Origin: Ectobius pallidus
Taxonomy: Eukaryota; Arthropoda; Insecta; Blattodea; Ectobiidae
DNA length: 64,000 bases
Assembly (NCBI GenBank): GCA_964059195.1
Contig: CAXKWD010000009.1
Coordinates: forward strand, 88,509,432-88,573,431
Direction of reading: 5' to 3'
This document shows, piece after piece, positions 30,396 through 43,827 of the stretch (the first letter of the stretch is position 1; each line of letters starts with the position of its first letter). A program made the translations under genes and the position numbers. The notes beneath the pieces were generated by a model. The model was given only the letters and a program-made list of their open reading frames with translations. It did not search any database and was not told where the DNA came from.

Positions 30396-32825
30396 CCTTT
30401 TGAATAATGCTTTCAGATTAAGATTTTATATTTAACAAAAGGTTGTTGTTGTATGAAAGAGTTTAAATTGAAGTTATGTACGAAAAGAAGTACCAGTATA
30501 AGTTTAATATTACGAATGCTAATAATTACAAATACATATTTAAAATATACCAAAGAATATTTTCCTGTATTTAATTAAATATTTATATAATATATTAAAC
30601 TCAGTACCAAAGTCCAAAATTTCTTCATAATGTATTGAATGAAAGCAATTGTTGGTATTATTAGAATATTTATGCATCTGAAAATAGAAGTATTCCTTTT
30701 CATGCCTAATAGAATAGTATATTTCCTTAATTAGTGACTTAATTTCATTCTGAGTAGCATTATAACTTGCACTGCCATTTTGTTAAATCTTGTTATTTAC
30801 TGAGTAATATCCACATGTTCAAATGACAGGAAATACGGATTAATCAAACTTAAGACAGGCTTAGTATTTATTGCACATAGCTTTAAAAGTTAGTCAATTC
30901 ACTATTACTACTGATGGACTAAAACATTCCTTACTGTCAGATATCTCAACGAATTTATTATTCATTTTCTTTAGTTTACATGTTAGTTCTAATGTATTTC
31001 ATTTTGAGAGGTAGTTAGGAAATGTATATTAAACAGACAGTAATTGTAAGTCTATTGAAACTTTCCTCTATAATTAAGGATACTTGATGAAATTTTAAAA
31101 TGTTAAAATCTATGTAGTTTTGACTGTTATATAATATATAAGATTATCGATCATATGAGAATGATTTTAAGTAGATATTATGCTATAATTGTGAGTGTTC
31201 AGGCTGGAAATTTGCAGTAATATTTTCATACAAATTAAGAAGGCAACTTTCAACCTTATGCTATATAATTCTACACAAGATAGCTTGTGTGTTCATATAG
31301 TGAAGAATTAGAAATAAGTATAGACAATACAATTAATAACTGCTTGTTTGCAAGCTGCACGGATTTTCAACACGAAACATATGACATCTTTAAGCAATAG
31401 ATAATAAATTATTTCCAAAATCATTCATATAAAAACTGTTGTGAATATATTTGTAGATTTCTTCAGCTTTTCTGCCCTATTACATGGTGTTACTATCACA
31501 AAAAAAGATAACGCTTTGTAAACTGTCACTTATTTTAGAGTGAAATGTCTAAATTTCCACCAAGTATATTACTCTTAAAGTAGCAGATTTTAAATAGGTA
31601 ACAAATTTGTAGCAAGATTGAGATCGGAAATATTTGCTACAGATATCAACACTTCACTGTAAATTTCCATCTAATATTTATATTGAGGTAACAAACTTTT
31701 ACTATAAAAGTAAAACAACGTAAAATATTGTGAACTTAATAATGAGAATGAGAAATAAATTTATTTGCAGTATGTAATTAGTGAAATAAGTGCTCAGAAA
31801 TTATATTTTATTTGTAAAAACAGCCTAAACCTGGTTTTGGTAAAATCATTTAACGATATGGAGCGAACTACTTAGTAGCTTACTTGATTGTAGATAACTT
31901 ATATTTATTTACCCATTCCTCTTCTACCACTACTCAGTATTATTGCCATCTTCAGTGAAGTCTTAATGATTCACATTTAACGAATTCACCAATAGGATCC
32001 CATTGAATATAAATTAAAAAAAGAGTATTAGCTATTCTTCATGGTCTATGGAACGCATTTATTGTATAAGTTCCTATGTTGGCGGTGCATTATGTATGCA
32101 ATCTTGTGTCAATAAATTCTTTGTTTAATCTCTGCATTGTGAACTCGACTTAAAGTATAATATTTTCCTTTTGAAGAATCCTTACACTTTCGTTATGTCA
32201 GTTTTGAATATTTTACTTGGAGAATCTTGGACAACAGGAGGAAAGATATATTATAGAACCTCTTTCTTTAACAGTACCATGAAGTGAACTGGAAAAATAA
32301 TACCTCAATGCAGCTTTTATTTTAGCTTAATAAGAATTATAACTTTCCTATCTGTCTATATGATAAATACTTTTTTATTAGTAGGGTTTTTCCACAATTC
32401 TGTGGTTTCCCTCAACCAAACAATACATATAATTTAAACTCCATTGTCATCTTTCCATTGCATCTTCATCTTCTAGTCCTCTTGTTACCAATCTCCCTCT
32501 TACCTGTATCATCCCTCCAGGTATTAGTCTGGCTTTCTTTCCTTCTTTTTTCTCCATCATGTTTCCAGTTCATTATCTATCTTCTGTCAATATTTCACAT
32601 GCCCATACTCTCTTAATCTTTTTCTTCCAACAATTTCTACAACATCTATCTACATCTTGCTGATTTCCAGTAATCAGTTTCTGTGACTCATAATTTTGCT
32701 TTTGCTTTACTTTGCATAATTTTGCTTTCTACTTTATTTAAACAGGATTATTAAGATGGTTATGCAGTATTAGTTTTAAAAAAGTTATTCTCAGAATTTA
32801 AAAATTTAATAATTAGAACCGTCAT

Positions 32826-33106
32826 AATAGATGAATAATGGTTTCTTGGGCTTCTAATTGGGTGAGTAAGTCTTTAAACTGGCAAAACCTGGAGTCGCTG
32901 TGATGTTTCAATTTTTCTCACTTCATAAGTTTTGGGTTCAACTTTACTCTAAAAAGTACTGTTACTCTGACATTACTGGTTAAATGGGTGCCAATTTATT
33001 AGAGATTTTACTGTATCTGCTTTTTGCAGCTGACTCTACTACCAAAAACTAGATATACAAAATTCTCTCACTCATCTGGAAACCCAAGAAAATTTATTTA
33101 TTATCG
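32826..33106. repeat. Degenerate inverted-repeat element, Penelope-like
   Basis: TTTCTTGGGCTTCTAATTGG at the left and an inverse relative CTGGAAACCCAAGAAA at the right. The left end is the same as in the 17870 piece. The inner parts are too diverged to classify. Confidence 0.35.
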
Positions 33107-33698
33107 ATTCTTGATTATAGAGAATGGTCCTATATTGGTTCTTTGATCGCCTTTTCTATTGAACGTACAAATTTTATGGTCTAGTTACATTGGATTAAAA
33201 CTTGCTGGTTGTTACTAGTCTCAATTTATTTATACAGTCCATAGAAAAAATTAATAATGAACTGCATTGGTGGGAAGCTATATGAATCCTAGAAATAATT
33301 GTTGAGGAATGAACAAGAGGAAAAATCCTTTCTAACCGCCTTCAGGTTAAAGTTCTGGTCATTCAACTCTGGTTGCTAGGGCCTTAGCTAAGACAGACTA
33401 AGTACATAGACAGTATGCGTTAGATAACATTTATTGCCTCATAGCTAATAAACTCTCAGTGCTATTCCATTGGAATTTAAACTCTCATAGGGATGTATTA
33501 ATGGTCTGTCCTTTTAGGGGTATGAAAGGCTAAGGCTATTATGATATTTCACTGGATAAATACATTAAAACCAAGGTATGTGCTAAGTAGATCAGATTTT
33601 AATTTAGTCCATATATATATGCTATGTGACATGGCATTACAATTATTATTATAATAAATAGGTAGGTCTGAATAATATGGAGAATTAATCTTATTTTT

Positions 33699-33932
33699 AT
33701 AAATTGATTAAAAACTGTTATTAAAACTTTAGTACAGTGGATAAAATTTACCTTTGAACAGTCACTACGTTTCAGCCTGAGGAAGGCCTGGAGGTCTGGC
33801 TGAAACGTAGTGACTGTTCAAAGGTAAATTTTATCCACTGTACTAAAGTTTTAATAACAGTTTTTAATCAATTTATATTCATAACCGGTGGAAAGAGTTG
33901 GACCTGGGTTTTGAATTACCTGGTATGTTGAA
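33699..33932 (+). mobile_element. Penelope-type foldback with perfect 79-bp arms and 12-bp target duplication
   Basis: AATCTTATTTTT is present at 33687-33698 and 33933-33944. Positions 33699-33777 and 33798-33876 are perfect reverse complements over 79 bp with a 20-bp spacer. A 56-nt unpaired tail follows the right arm. The spacer and its edges form a CTGAGGA...GAAACGT hammerhead-like core. Absence of any arm mismatch suggests a young insertion. Confidence 0.85.
33776..33811 (+). ncRNA. Hammerhead-ribozyme-like motif in the palindrome centre
   Basis: CTGAGGA (33777-33783), an extra A, stem II GGCC/GGCT (33785-33788/33798-33801, one G-T pair), GAAA (33802-33805), ACGT palindrome (33805-33808), A33809 as the cleavage base. 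Stem I is weak (C-G and G-T only). The competing 79-bp arm hairpin would bury it. Confidence 0.4.
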
Positions 33933-34160
33933 AATCTTATTTTTGCTGTTCAAATTCTTTAACTTAATGAAATGCCAATGCATCATTTTGACATGGAAGC
34001 TTTATCAGACTTTATAAAATACTATCATACTGCTAGTGTATATCTTCACTAAAGATAATCCTATCTCTGAAGAAGAGAAGTAATTATTCTAAATTGTATT
34101 GAAAGTTATCACAGTTATACAGGGAGTTGAAAACTAATACAAAGATTCTTTTATGGTATA

Positions 34161-34464
34161 CAGTAGAACTCCAGTTATCTGGATTAATTGGGACTGGGCC
34201 CGATACGGATAATTAAATGTCCAGATAATTGGATAAATCTTGAAGAATAATAATTTCTTTTAAAAAACTAAATTGTACAGCACTCTACTTATGTAAGAAC
34301 AATATAGATCAGGGTCAGTTTTTTGCTGACAACTGTCAATTTTTTTGGCTAAAATTGTTGCTTTTTTTTTGCAAATAATCGGCCTTGAAAGAGGGTTTCC
34401 CAATGCTTGCTGCTGTAAAAAGCATTTGAATATGGAAATAATCCAGATAGTTGAAGTTCTACTG
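34161..34464. mobile_element. Tigger-type MITE, 304 bp, TA target duplication
   Basis: CAGTAGAACTCCAGTTATCT and its inverse (AGATAGTTGAAGTTCTACTG) are bounded by TA at 34159-34160 and 34465-34466. The interior is AT-rich and non-coding. A low-confidence repeat tail with TTTCGTCCAAATCGATCAG follows at about 34467-34830. Confidence 0.8.
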
Positions 34465-35459
34465 TACTAGCAGGTGCCTGCAGCTTCGCCTGCGTTTATT
34501 AATTCAATCGCTAGATGTTTTTTAATTCATTTACCAGTAATTAACAGCAAACAGATTAAAACATATTTATTAACACCTACACTAAATCGAGTATAAACAA
34601 TTAAAACCATAATGAAACAGCTAAAAAATTGTATTTGAGGTGTATTTCACGATTAGAAAACATTGCCCAGGAAAAAATGACCTCAGATTCGAGTTCCAAA
34701 AACCCCCATATTGAGTTTCGTCCAAATCGATCAGTTTTTCCATTTAGGCTTACATTCATTATCCCCCTACTGTCCATTTATGTAAAAACAAAAATAGGAT
34801 CTTTGTATGCTGTTACTTTATAAAAAATGAATCCATCAAAGCAGGCTAACAAAATGAAGCGATTGACAATTTGATGCTTTATGTTGAAAAAATTTGATTC
34901 CACGAATGCTCATCTTTCTCGGTTGTTATGGCAGCAGATCAAGGCCATCTGCAATTAATTTTATAATTGAAGGTGTTTTAGCGAATCTGGTGCTTTCATA
35001 GTGCAAAAATAACTTATCCGCAATGCCTTGGTGCTTACAATAAGCATACAAGATCATTCAAGAGGCCAAGAAAAAGTATATTATACTCCATATTAAATAT
35101 CAATATATAACCATTTCACAATGTAGCATTTATTAATTTATTTCTGGATATGTAAGACGCGTTAGAATAAGTGCCCTCTTCTTGGATCCAACTATTTATT
35201 CTGATGACTTCCCGATTGAGGAAACCCCATCATCTGCACAGAAAATAAAAGTGTAGCATGCAGTAGTGATTCGCTACATAATTATATGCGACCTCTCCAC
35301 CTTTCTGATTCCGAAGCACTCAAGAGTAATACACTTGGTATCCATCTCAAGTGATGTAACTAATCTAGACATTTAAATTGTTGTCAACCATTGATGAAAA
35401 TTCAAATATATGTTGCATCAGTTATTGTGATTATAAGATTCTGCCTTTCCATATATTTA

Positions 35460-36200
35460 TATGTGATTATAATTGAAGAGCTTTTAGCAAAAACAACCAT
35501 AGTCCAAAAACCAAATTTTTCAGTAGAATCAAAAAAACTTTCTCCCTTTGGCAGTTATTACTTCATGAATTTAAAATTTATTGTATATTTAAGTAAACAT
35601 ATGTAGAAATATTTTGATGTAATAATTTTCCTTTACATGTGACTTCAGTGCCCTGAAACCAGGCCTGAAAGCTGAAGAGACGTGGACTATGGCGGTTTTT
35701 GCCAACAAATTTTAATCCACTATTTAAGAAATGTTTAAGAACGCAAAGAAAAAATCTAAAATCTAATAATAAACAAGAAAAATGTTATTCAAATTCTTAA
35801 TTACACGTCAAATTCTTATTGTATGAGCTAGGATGTTTCTGGATCCTCGATTCTACTGCTGTTATCATCAGAGGAGACAATGCTGTACACAACAATGAAA
35901 CAGCTGATTCTAAGAAACAGATTTCTGCATGATAGCCAACTTCTATCAGCAAATTCACTAGGTATTTGCAAAAAAACTGAATGGACAATGGCGGTATTTG
36001 CAAAAAACTGAATGGACAATGGTTGTTTTTGCTAAACTTGGTAAACTTTGTAATTCTATATTTGAGGGATTATGGCAGATTTTGCCATATCATGTAGTTT
36101 AAACAATGACCAGTAGGTTGTAGCACCCAATGACACAGAAAACTCAATTTTCAAAATTTTGGACTAAGGTTGTTTTTGCTAAAAGCTCTTCAATTATATG
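35460..36200. repeat. Inverted-repeat element with an internal 30-bp tandem
   Basis: TTGAAGAGCTTTTAGCAAAA (about 35475) is inverted at about 36172 as TTTTTGCTAAAAGCTCTTCAA. In between, a TTTGCaaaaaACTGAATGGACAATGG-type unit is repeated in tandem at 35966-36025, and a related GACTATGGCGGTTTTTGCC occurs at about 35683. No known family is recognised. Confidence 0.55.
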
Positions 36201-38044
36201 AGCCATTCCAGCAACAAATCGAAATAACTGGAAACAATGTTTAAAATATTTATGCTCTATGAATTCCACTAGAATTGGATTTCTATTAGTATACTAACAA
36301 AAATAATAAAGATACAGATATAAATATTTTTCTCAAGTGTAGCATGAAAAATCGATGTTACACATGTCTTCTCATAAAAAAATAAGGGTCACAGCCATAA
36401 AAGGCATTGTGCAGTAATATTATATAAAGATTTATTTTTTTAACTTCATCCTATAATTTTTGTTTGAGAATTTTTCTTTCTGATACTAATGTGTAATCAG
36501 ACTTTTTAGTTGTGGAATACTGGAGAAAATTTTGTTTTGGTAGATTTTTTATTTATTAAAATCTGAAAAATTCTGTTGTATTCTTTGTTGTGTGTTTCTA
36601 AATTGATAATTATGATTACATTCATGATTACATTTCAACATCCCTATCATGCGTACCATTATTTTAAACTCCTACGAAGAGAATAATTACTAATGAAGAT
36701 TATGTTTTAATATGTAGTTAGAACTACTACTCTGTGAGTGTTTAGTAGATCCGATATTAGGAAAATGTGTGAGAATATATAGGGATTTTTTAAAAACAAA
36801 TTTAAATATAAAATAAATTCCAACATTGTTACGAAAATGATATGGTAATTGAAATTAACGGGATTTACAAGGTTTTAAAAATGTATCAAATCTGACCGAC
36901 ACATTTAAATCTGTCAAAGTTTTTTCCCTATATGTATTTCAAACTATCAACTATTTTACAAAATCATTGATTGGGGATATTTAAAAATAAATATTACAGT
37001 GCAAAACAACTTAGATGACATCTCCATTCTGTTTCCATTTGTTAAGTAATTATAATTATATAATTAATTATTCGTAATAAGTTTAATAATTTCATCAAAA
37101 ACATTATGCAAATTTCTTTAATTATGAACAATAGATTTTATTTGTAGAACAAATTGGAGTATATGATAAGAGAAGTTCCATTGCAAGGTCTTAATACAAA
37201 TATCAGTCTATTATATTTTTAACTTCTACAGAAGTATACTTGAAGCATTTACTATGAACACTGTACTGCTTAGTACCGGTACGTAAAATTGATACCGAAG
37301 TGTGTATATAATTATAACATATGAACATACTTTTGAGCTAAAAGACATACCTGAATATACTATATCTGTAGTAACAGATTTTTGGTAAGGCAGAATTCTA
37401 ACAGTTTGTTGATTGACAATGATGAGATGGCACGATCGGAGATGTGTCAGACAATGGATAGGTTAAGAAGGATGTCTGGTCACTCCAATTCTTGTTTTGT
37501 CATAATTTTTCTAAGAATATGCTATTCTGTACATTGAATGAATCACCAATTGTGTATTTCCTATTTGATGAAGAAAAATAGAATGTTAGGTTTTTATACG
37601 AAGCAACACATCTGCCAACTTTTAAGTTCATACACTTATTTTGGTTTTCTGAAAAGCTTAAATTGCAAGTGATCACTAGGTAAGAAGTTGGTTGAGTAGT
37701 TATCCGTGAGCATTTTGCTGACAATTTGTTTTCCTTTTCTTTTATTTTCTTGTTCAAATATGAACAGTTTATGAATTCCAAGGGAAAGTGAGAGAGCCGA
37801 CAATAATGGCTTCTGAATTATACAGTTTTTATTTATTTGTTTTTTGGATAATTTATTTGCTGACAGTGTGCTAGTACAACATAGCACACGATTACGTTTT
37901 TACGGGTACAGTGAATAGAAACAAATAAATTGTTCATTGGGAAAGATGGTCCCATTGAGGATCTTGCTGCTTGAATTGCTACTTAGCTAAGCTCATTTAT
38001 TTATTTAATGTTCACTTGCTCAACTTTTAAGACCCTTGGTAAAA

Positions 38045-38930
38045 CAACATACATTAAGTCTGTAGTCTGGTTCCTCCCAGATGTTGTACCATAGCATGAT
38101 CTGTCAATGCAATGGCTGTTGTGGTACATCCTCAGATCATGCAATGTCTGCAGTAAGAGTGACTTGAAATCATTTTCTTTTAACAATGTAAGAATGAAGG
38201 AGACACAGCTGCAGGGTACATGAAAAGTATTGTGTATGCTTTGTATGTTACGATTTGTTTTCATATTTGCAATAAATAGGACTCCGAGTTCTGGGAGTTT
38301 TAAGTCGGTGAAGTTGGCAGATATGTAATAAAATTGACAACATTAGTGGGATTTTAATTAAAAAGTTTGCTGTGTTAGTACCAGCCATCTTGGATGTAAA
38401 TATTACAAATGACTCTTTGTGTGTCTGGTAGGTTTTGCAGTCTGGAATTGAAAACCCTTGTACAGCACATTTTATTCCAGAGTGATGTAAATATACACAG
38501 TTCCCTGGCCTGTTTTACTGTTAACTCTAGTAAAGGTTAGTACACCAGGATTTCTAAGCTCTAGGTAAGTGAGTGCCTATATTTTAATGTAAAAGAAGAT
38601 TCCATAATATACCCACATTCTCTATGATGAAGTTGTTCGGATAGGACACACCTGTGAGTACAGGGCTCCCCCAAATGTTCTTTCAGATTTTGTACACATG
38701 TAACTTATGTTCAACAAAATTCAGGCACATGAAATTGGGACGTGTAGAAAGAGAAACTAAAAAAAATGTTAGAAAAGTAATGATAAAGCAAAGTACATCA
38801 AGCATGCAGTCTAGTCCTCCCAGATATGTTTTAGCTTAGCATGTTCAATCAATGCATTGCCCCTTGTGATACATGCTCACAGATCATTGCAATATCTGTA
38901 GTAAGAGTGGCGTCTTACAGCTTATCTTAT
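38045..38930 (+). repeat. Diverged direct repeat pair, about 140 bp each
   Basis: 38045-38190 and 38795-38930 share TCCTCCCAGATrT, ATCAATGCA/GTCAATGCAATG and TGTCTGCAGTAAGAGTG / TATCTGTAGTAAGAGTG. It is non-coding and the family is unknown. Confidence 0.55.
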
Positions 38931-40674
38931 AACAGCTTAAAATGATGAAATAGTTTGCTATTCAGCTCTTCAACTTTGTTGAGGAAATCTGGGATTACAT
39001 TGTCCTGTTGAAGGAAGAAACAGAGTTGGTCCTGTTTAAGTTGCAGTCTGTAATATCATTAGACATCAGATACCAACTGGTTAACGTAAAAAGCAAGGAC
39101 ATGAAATTATCTTTTATCCTCTATGAAAGTTAAGAAAACTCCATGATGGTACATCCCTTTAGGGGTCTTTAGTTAGCAACGCTAACCAGTAGACCTTATA
39201 GGAGATCCTTCTGTCCTGTATAGCAGCCACTAATGTTATTATATAACAGTGTTACCAAACAACACTTTTTGAGTTACTCTTCCTATCAATACTAAATTCA
39301 TATATTTGAGTGTCATTAAATGTAAGTTATGTTTTTTCAAAACCCATAAGAATATTTGTGGAAACTCTGGATAGTTCAAACTAGTTTTGTATTCCTAAGT
39401 GTAAATTTCACTGCAGACTATTTATCATATTAAAAAAGGAACTTTATTCAATTAACATTGTTGCAGTATTTGTTCTTGAAAGATGAATATTATGTATAGT
39501 TATAATTTTATGCTGTCCTAAAAGAATATAATATAGCATAGAGAAATTGTCAAATTAAATTTAAGTGAAAGTTGTAATAATATTTGTGATTCTGTGTCTT
39601 AAAGATTCTATCCGAACAATATATTTATGATATGTTCACCGTAATGTATATTATATTTTTCATTAAACGGACATCGAAGATATTATCTTCTTAGGATTGC
39701 CATCATAAAGTATGAAATTTTCTGTCTGTACTATATTTAATAGGCACGATCTAATTCTCTATGAAACATTGACAAGATAAGAGAAGTTCAACATGAAAAA
39801 CGTTAATAATTATTTGTAGATTAAAAGTGTAAAAAATCCTGGTATGCTTTTTTGCTGTATTAGTTACTGTTATGTTAGGTGTACATGAGATCCTTGAGCT
39901 GTTGAAAATCTCTTAAAATGGTAATCTTGAGAAGAAATGATAGAAAAGTACTTTAAATTTCTTTTTGCGAGCAGAATATTTTTGTCCTTTGTCCCCCATT
40001 TGTAAAGTTTGATTGTTTGCAGTGTATAGATCTCATTTTAACATTCTTATGCAGCAAATCAAAATTTTGTATTATACCTTCTCTCATCCTGGTCTTCCTT
40101 GTAGTCTTCATACTCATTCCTGATTCTTTTGTGTGTTCGTGATTTGTTACAGGGCAGTGGATTTATTTAATTCATTTTTGAGTGATTGTTAGAATTTTAT
40201 TGCAATGGGGTACATATGGAAAAATATTTTATTTTACTTACAACCTGAAGAGAAAATATATTTCTCGCATTTGCAATAATGTGTGTGTCTTGGATTTCTC
40301 AACTATATACTTAAAAATAAGAAAACATTTCTGTGAATGTGTCCTATAGATAAAGTAAACTTAAATACATAAAGATCTATGAAAAGAAATTGTGTCACCA
40401 TTGTAAAATTAACTATGCGATGTTACATTGTAACATGAAGTTAGCTAACGTAGCTTTTTTTCCAGTGATCTCATGTTTAAGTGTTTCACTAAATGGTGAC
40501 ACAACATCTTATGATAAATAATAAATGTACATGTACATTTTATATACTGTAATACAAGCTTGATGACTTTTATTGTCTCTACCATTTAGAATCTATGCTG
40601 TAATTTATTTCACTGGAAAGGAAAGTATTGTTACCCAGTATTCATCTAATAAAGCAAATACCTACAGATATATC

Positions 40675-41070
40675 TTCTTCTTCTTCCATAGCGCTACAGC
40701 CCAAGTTGGGCCTCAATCATTGCCTTCACCCTTCACCCTTCTCTATTTGCTACATCCCTTTCCAGGCTCCTACTATTCAGCAAGCTTCTTCCATCTTCTC
40801 TGACTTCATCTAACCACCTCTTACTTGGTTTGCCAACTGGTCTATTTCCTTAAAACATGAGCTGTCCATTGCAGCCTTTTTAATTTCACTACCTTTATTA
40901 TATCCGGTTCCTTATATTTACAATATAGTTCACTGTTGTACCTAATTCTCAAGAATCAGTTTTCATTCACTGGCCCTAGAATTCTTCTCAGTATCTTTCA
41001 TTCAAAAGCATTTAACGTATTTTCAGTTTTCTTTGTAATTACTCGTGTCTTACAGCCATATATACCTACA
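40675..41070 (-). pseudogene. LINE reverse-transcriptase C-terminal remnant
   Basis: The minus strand reads a chain of fragments typical of insect non-LTR element 3' ends. These include YGCKTRVITKKTENTLNAFE, an RKILRRILGPVNENW-like segment, and a WLDEVREDGRSLLNS segment. Frameshifts separate them. It is a 5'-truncated dead copy. Confidence 0.65.
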
Positions 41071-41219
41071 GATATATGCTGTAGTTTTTTTTTCATACCC
41101 AAATGAGACCATTGAACTGTCTCTCTCAGTGGCGTTGCAGTAGGGGGCAAAGGAGGCATCATTTGCTGTAATTAAAAAACCTATGATCGGTTTCCGATGC
41201 ATCACATATATTATTAACA

Positions 41220-42640
41220 TATTATATCCAGCCCATAATTTATAATTGGGTAGACTGGGTAAAGGATGGCAAATATTTTAGAGGGATTCTTTTTATAGTA
41301 TTTAAAAAAATTGTATTACTTACTTACTTGCCATTACTTACTCAATGGCAATAGACAATTACTAAGCAAGCTAAAGGAATATTATCTATTTTATGGAACC
41401 TGAAGGTTCTTTGCCGCACTTACCTGAGCCCGCCATCCAACCCTATTCTCTGCTAACTCCAACCATCTTTCGCAAATCCCACTTTCCTTAAATCTTTCCT
41501 AATATTGTCCTCCTATGTACGTCTAGGTCTTCCAAGTGGTCTTTTTCCTTCGAGTCTCCCAATCAATATTTTTGAGATGTCTTTTCTCCCCCATTCGTGC
41601 AATATGTCCAGCCCATTTCATCCTCTGTGATTTAATTATCCTTACTCCGGTGAAGAGTACTGGTTATGAAGTGCGTCTTTATGCAGTTTTCTCCAGTCCC
41701 CATTTTCATCTCTCTTAGACCCAAATATTTTCCTAAGCACCCTGTTTTCAAACGCTCTCAGATTATGGTCTTGACCATGTCTCACATCCATATAATACAA
41801 CCGGCAGAATAAAATTATATTACATAAAAAAATACAGTGTCTCAAGACTTTTAGGGTGTGTGGTTTTACAATGATCGTGAAACAGTCCCCAATGCAAAAG
41901 GACATAACAATCAGTAGTTTGCCGGATTTGAATGACTGTTTCCTCAGTGTTGGAGGTTCCAGTTCATTATCTTGGCAGTGCAGATGCTTGTAGGATTTAG
42001 TTTTAATCCGAGTTAAAAATGTTAAGAGAATTTTCCTCCTCAATAATAAATTTAACTCATTCCTTTTAGTGTGCACTGAAAAAGAATTCTCAGAAATTGT
42101 ACATTAGTTTGCAAAGAGAAAATCCATGGAAAAATTTGTAAAATAAATGCCAATCGAATTTAAAAGAATTAATCTTGAAACAATGATTAAATGTTAAATT
42201 TAGTTTTACATTCCCACTGTAAGTATAATTAAGGTAATACAATTTTTTTCATTAATGATATTGGTTTAATTATAGGCACTTGAAACGCATATTTTTATGA
42301 ACATAATTTAAAGTTTTAAAGTTATTGAATACAATAATTTTTTTGTAAAATTTCAAAAATTGGTTATATTAAATATTACAGATAATTTTAAAATTTTTAA
42401 GCAATCTTCTGTAAATATATTTACAATAGCAATCATGGATTTTCCACCAAAATGTAATTATTTGTTATTTTAGAGAGAAAAAAAATCATTTTTGTCTAGG
42501 TTGTGATTGGATTACTCACAATAATAAAATACTATTGGAATTCTCTTGGTCGATAGTTGGGTAAAACCCAAACTTATCACTAGAACAGTAACTTCAGGGT
42601 GGGGTTGGATAGGCGGGGGTAACTAAATCCTTTTGGGATA
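41220..42640 (+). mobile_element. Dispersed DNA-transposon-like repeat, copy A, interrupted by a LINE tail
   Basis: Aligns in inverse orientation with 53290-54150 over blocks such as AGACTGGGTA, TCTCAAGACTTTTAG, AATGACTGTTTCC and CAATAGCAATCATG. About 480 bp (41327-41808) are absent from the other copy and correspond to a LINE insertion. A hAT-like single end CAGTGGCGTTGCAG lies just upstream at about 41128. Confidence 0.65.
41327..41808 (-). mobile_element. 5'-truncated LINE with (TAAG)n tail, nested in copy A
   Basis: The minus strand reads LRAFENRVLRKIFGSKRDEN, then GDWRKLHKDALHNQYSSPE. After a frame break it reads RMKWAGHIARMGEKRH, the usual C-terminal end of insect Jockey/RTE-type LINE reverse transcriptases. 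Its 3' end is a TTACTTACTTAC tract (plus strand). It is nested inside the older repeat. Confidence 0.75.
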
Positions 42641-43133
42641 TGAAAATGTAGTGAATCATCCATTTTTTAAATGGAAGTTCCTGGGTGGAGTGTCCTGAAG
42701 TACAGCTTTCACTCTTTGATAGTTAACATGATTTCCTTTATCTGCCTGCTGCTTCACATCGAAGATGCAGTCTACACACTAGTGGTTCATCACATAGCTC
42801 TGCATTACATAATTTGATAATATAAGTATTAATGAACTTAAGTTTTAAATAAAGAAGAATTCTTGCTACTGATAAGGAGAGCAATCACAGTTATGACCTT
42901 GACTGGGAGGGTATCACTCATACACTACAGGCTTGAAATAGTAACATAGATTTCCCTTTCACAGTTCTTCTAGTCCTCTACTGCATCTGTACTTACTGGT
43001 AGGTAATTTTTTTCAACAACAAGAGGATTTTGATTTCATTACATTTCTTCCAGTATTTCACTCACTTTTTGTTGACTGTCAACATGGAATGAATATGGAA
43101 ATAAATTTTTCACGAAACTAGTTTCCAAAAAGT

Positions 43134-43455
43134 TGGCTGCGGTGATCTGGAGGTAGTGTGTCCACCTCTAGATCCGAAGGTTGTGGGATCAAACCCGGTC
43201 GCAGTCGATGGGTTTTTCAGGACGTAAAAATCCTGGGCACGGAGTCCTCCGGGAGGGGCTTAAGCCCATGTCGTAGATTTATGGCACGTAAAAGAACTCC
43301 AAGCCTAAATTAGAGCCTATGGAAAAAATTTCCCAGCCCTTTCACGTCCAAGTAATACCTTAATTTCCGGAGAGGGGTTAAGGGGCGATGGGCTTAACAC
43401 CTGTCCCTCTGCCCTCTCTAGGAAAATAAGCGTAACAAAATTCACATAGGTAAAC
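43134..43455 (+). mobile_element. tRNA-derived SINE, family C
   Basis: The A-box-like GCGGTGATCTGGAGGTAGTG and the B-box GTTGTGGGATCAAACCC form the head. The body contains CCTGGGCACGGAGTCCTCC and ends near TCTGCCCTCTCTAGGAAAA. A 3' piece of the same family is at 50617-50700 in inverse orientation. It lies about 370 bp upstream of the ASS start exon. Confidence 0.75.
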
Positions 43456-43827
43456 AGAAACCTCCACTTGAAAGCCCTTCACCCCAACATGGGGGCATAG
43501 GATTCGAGAGAGAGTCTCCAAAAAGAGGACTTAAGTGAAGTAAGTGTCACAAAAATTGACTCAATTCTTGTATTACTATATTAGAAAACTTCACTGTTAC
43601 AAACTTCCTGTATTAATTAATATTTAAAGTAGGCACAGAAATACTTTGCCTAAGGAAAGTTAAGTGAAGTTTTTGTGTGTGTGTTTTTCTTAAAACAAGA
43701 ATATGGACTGTTTCAGTTCGAACATAGTTTCACTGTACTCCATTCCTAATCGTAATGGTAAGATATGATACATTCAAAGTAACATTTTCGTTTTGAGGAG
43801 TAATGTTGGGATTTCCTTTTGCAGAGA

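Larger units (their letters stand above)
23833..43824. other. Approximately 20 kb interval between Rop stop and ASS
   Basis: No conserved coding sequence was found. It contains the items listed separately (SINEs, a Tigger fragment, foldbacks, LINE tails, dispersed repeats). Stretches at about 28.0-29.5, 30.4-32.8 and 36.2-40.6 kb are AT-rich and look free of recognisable repeats. They could be an extended Rop 3' UTR, a 5' untranslated exon of ASS, or simply unique intergenic DNA; the sequence does not decide. Confidence 0.6.
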
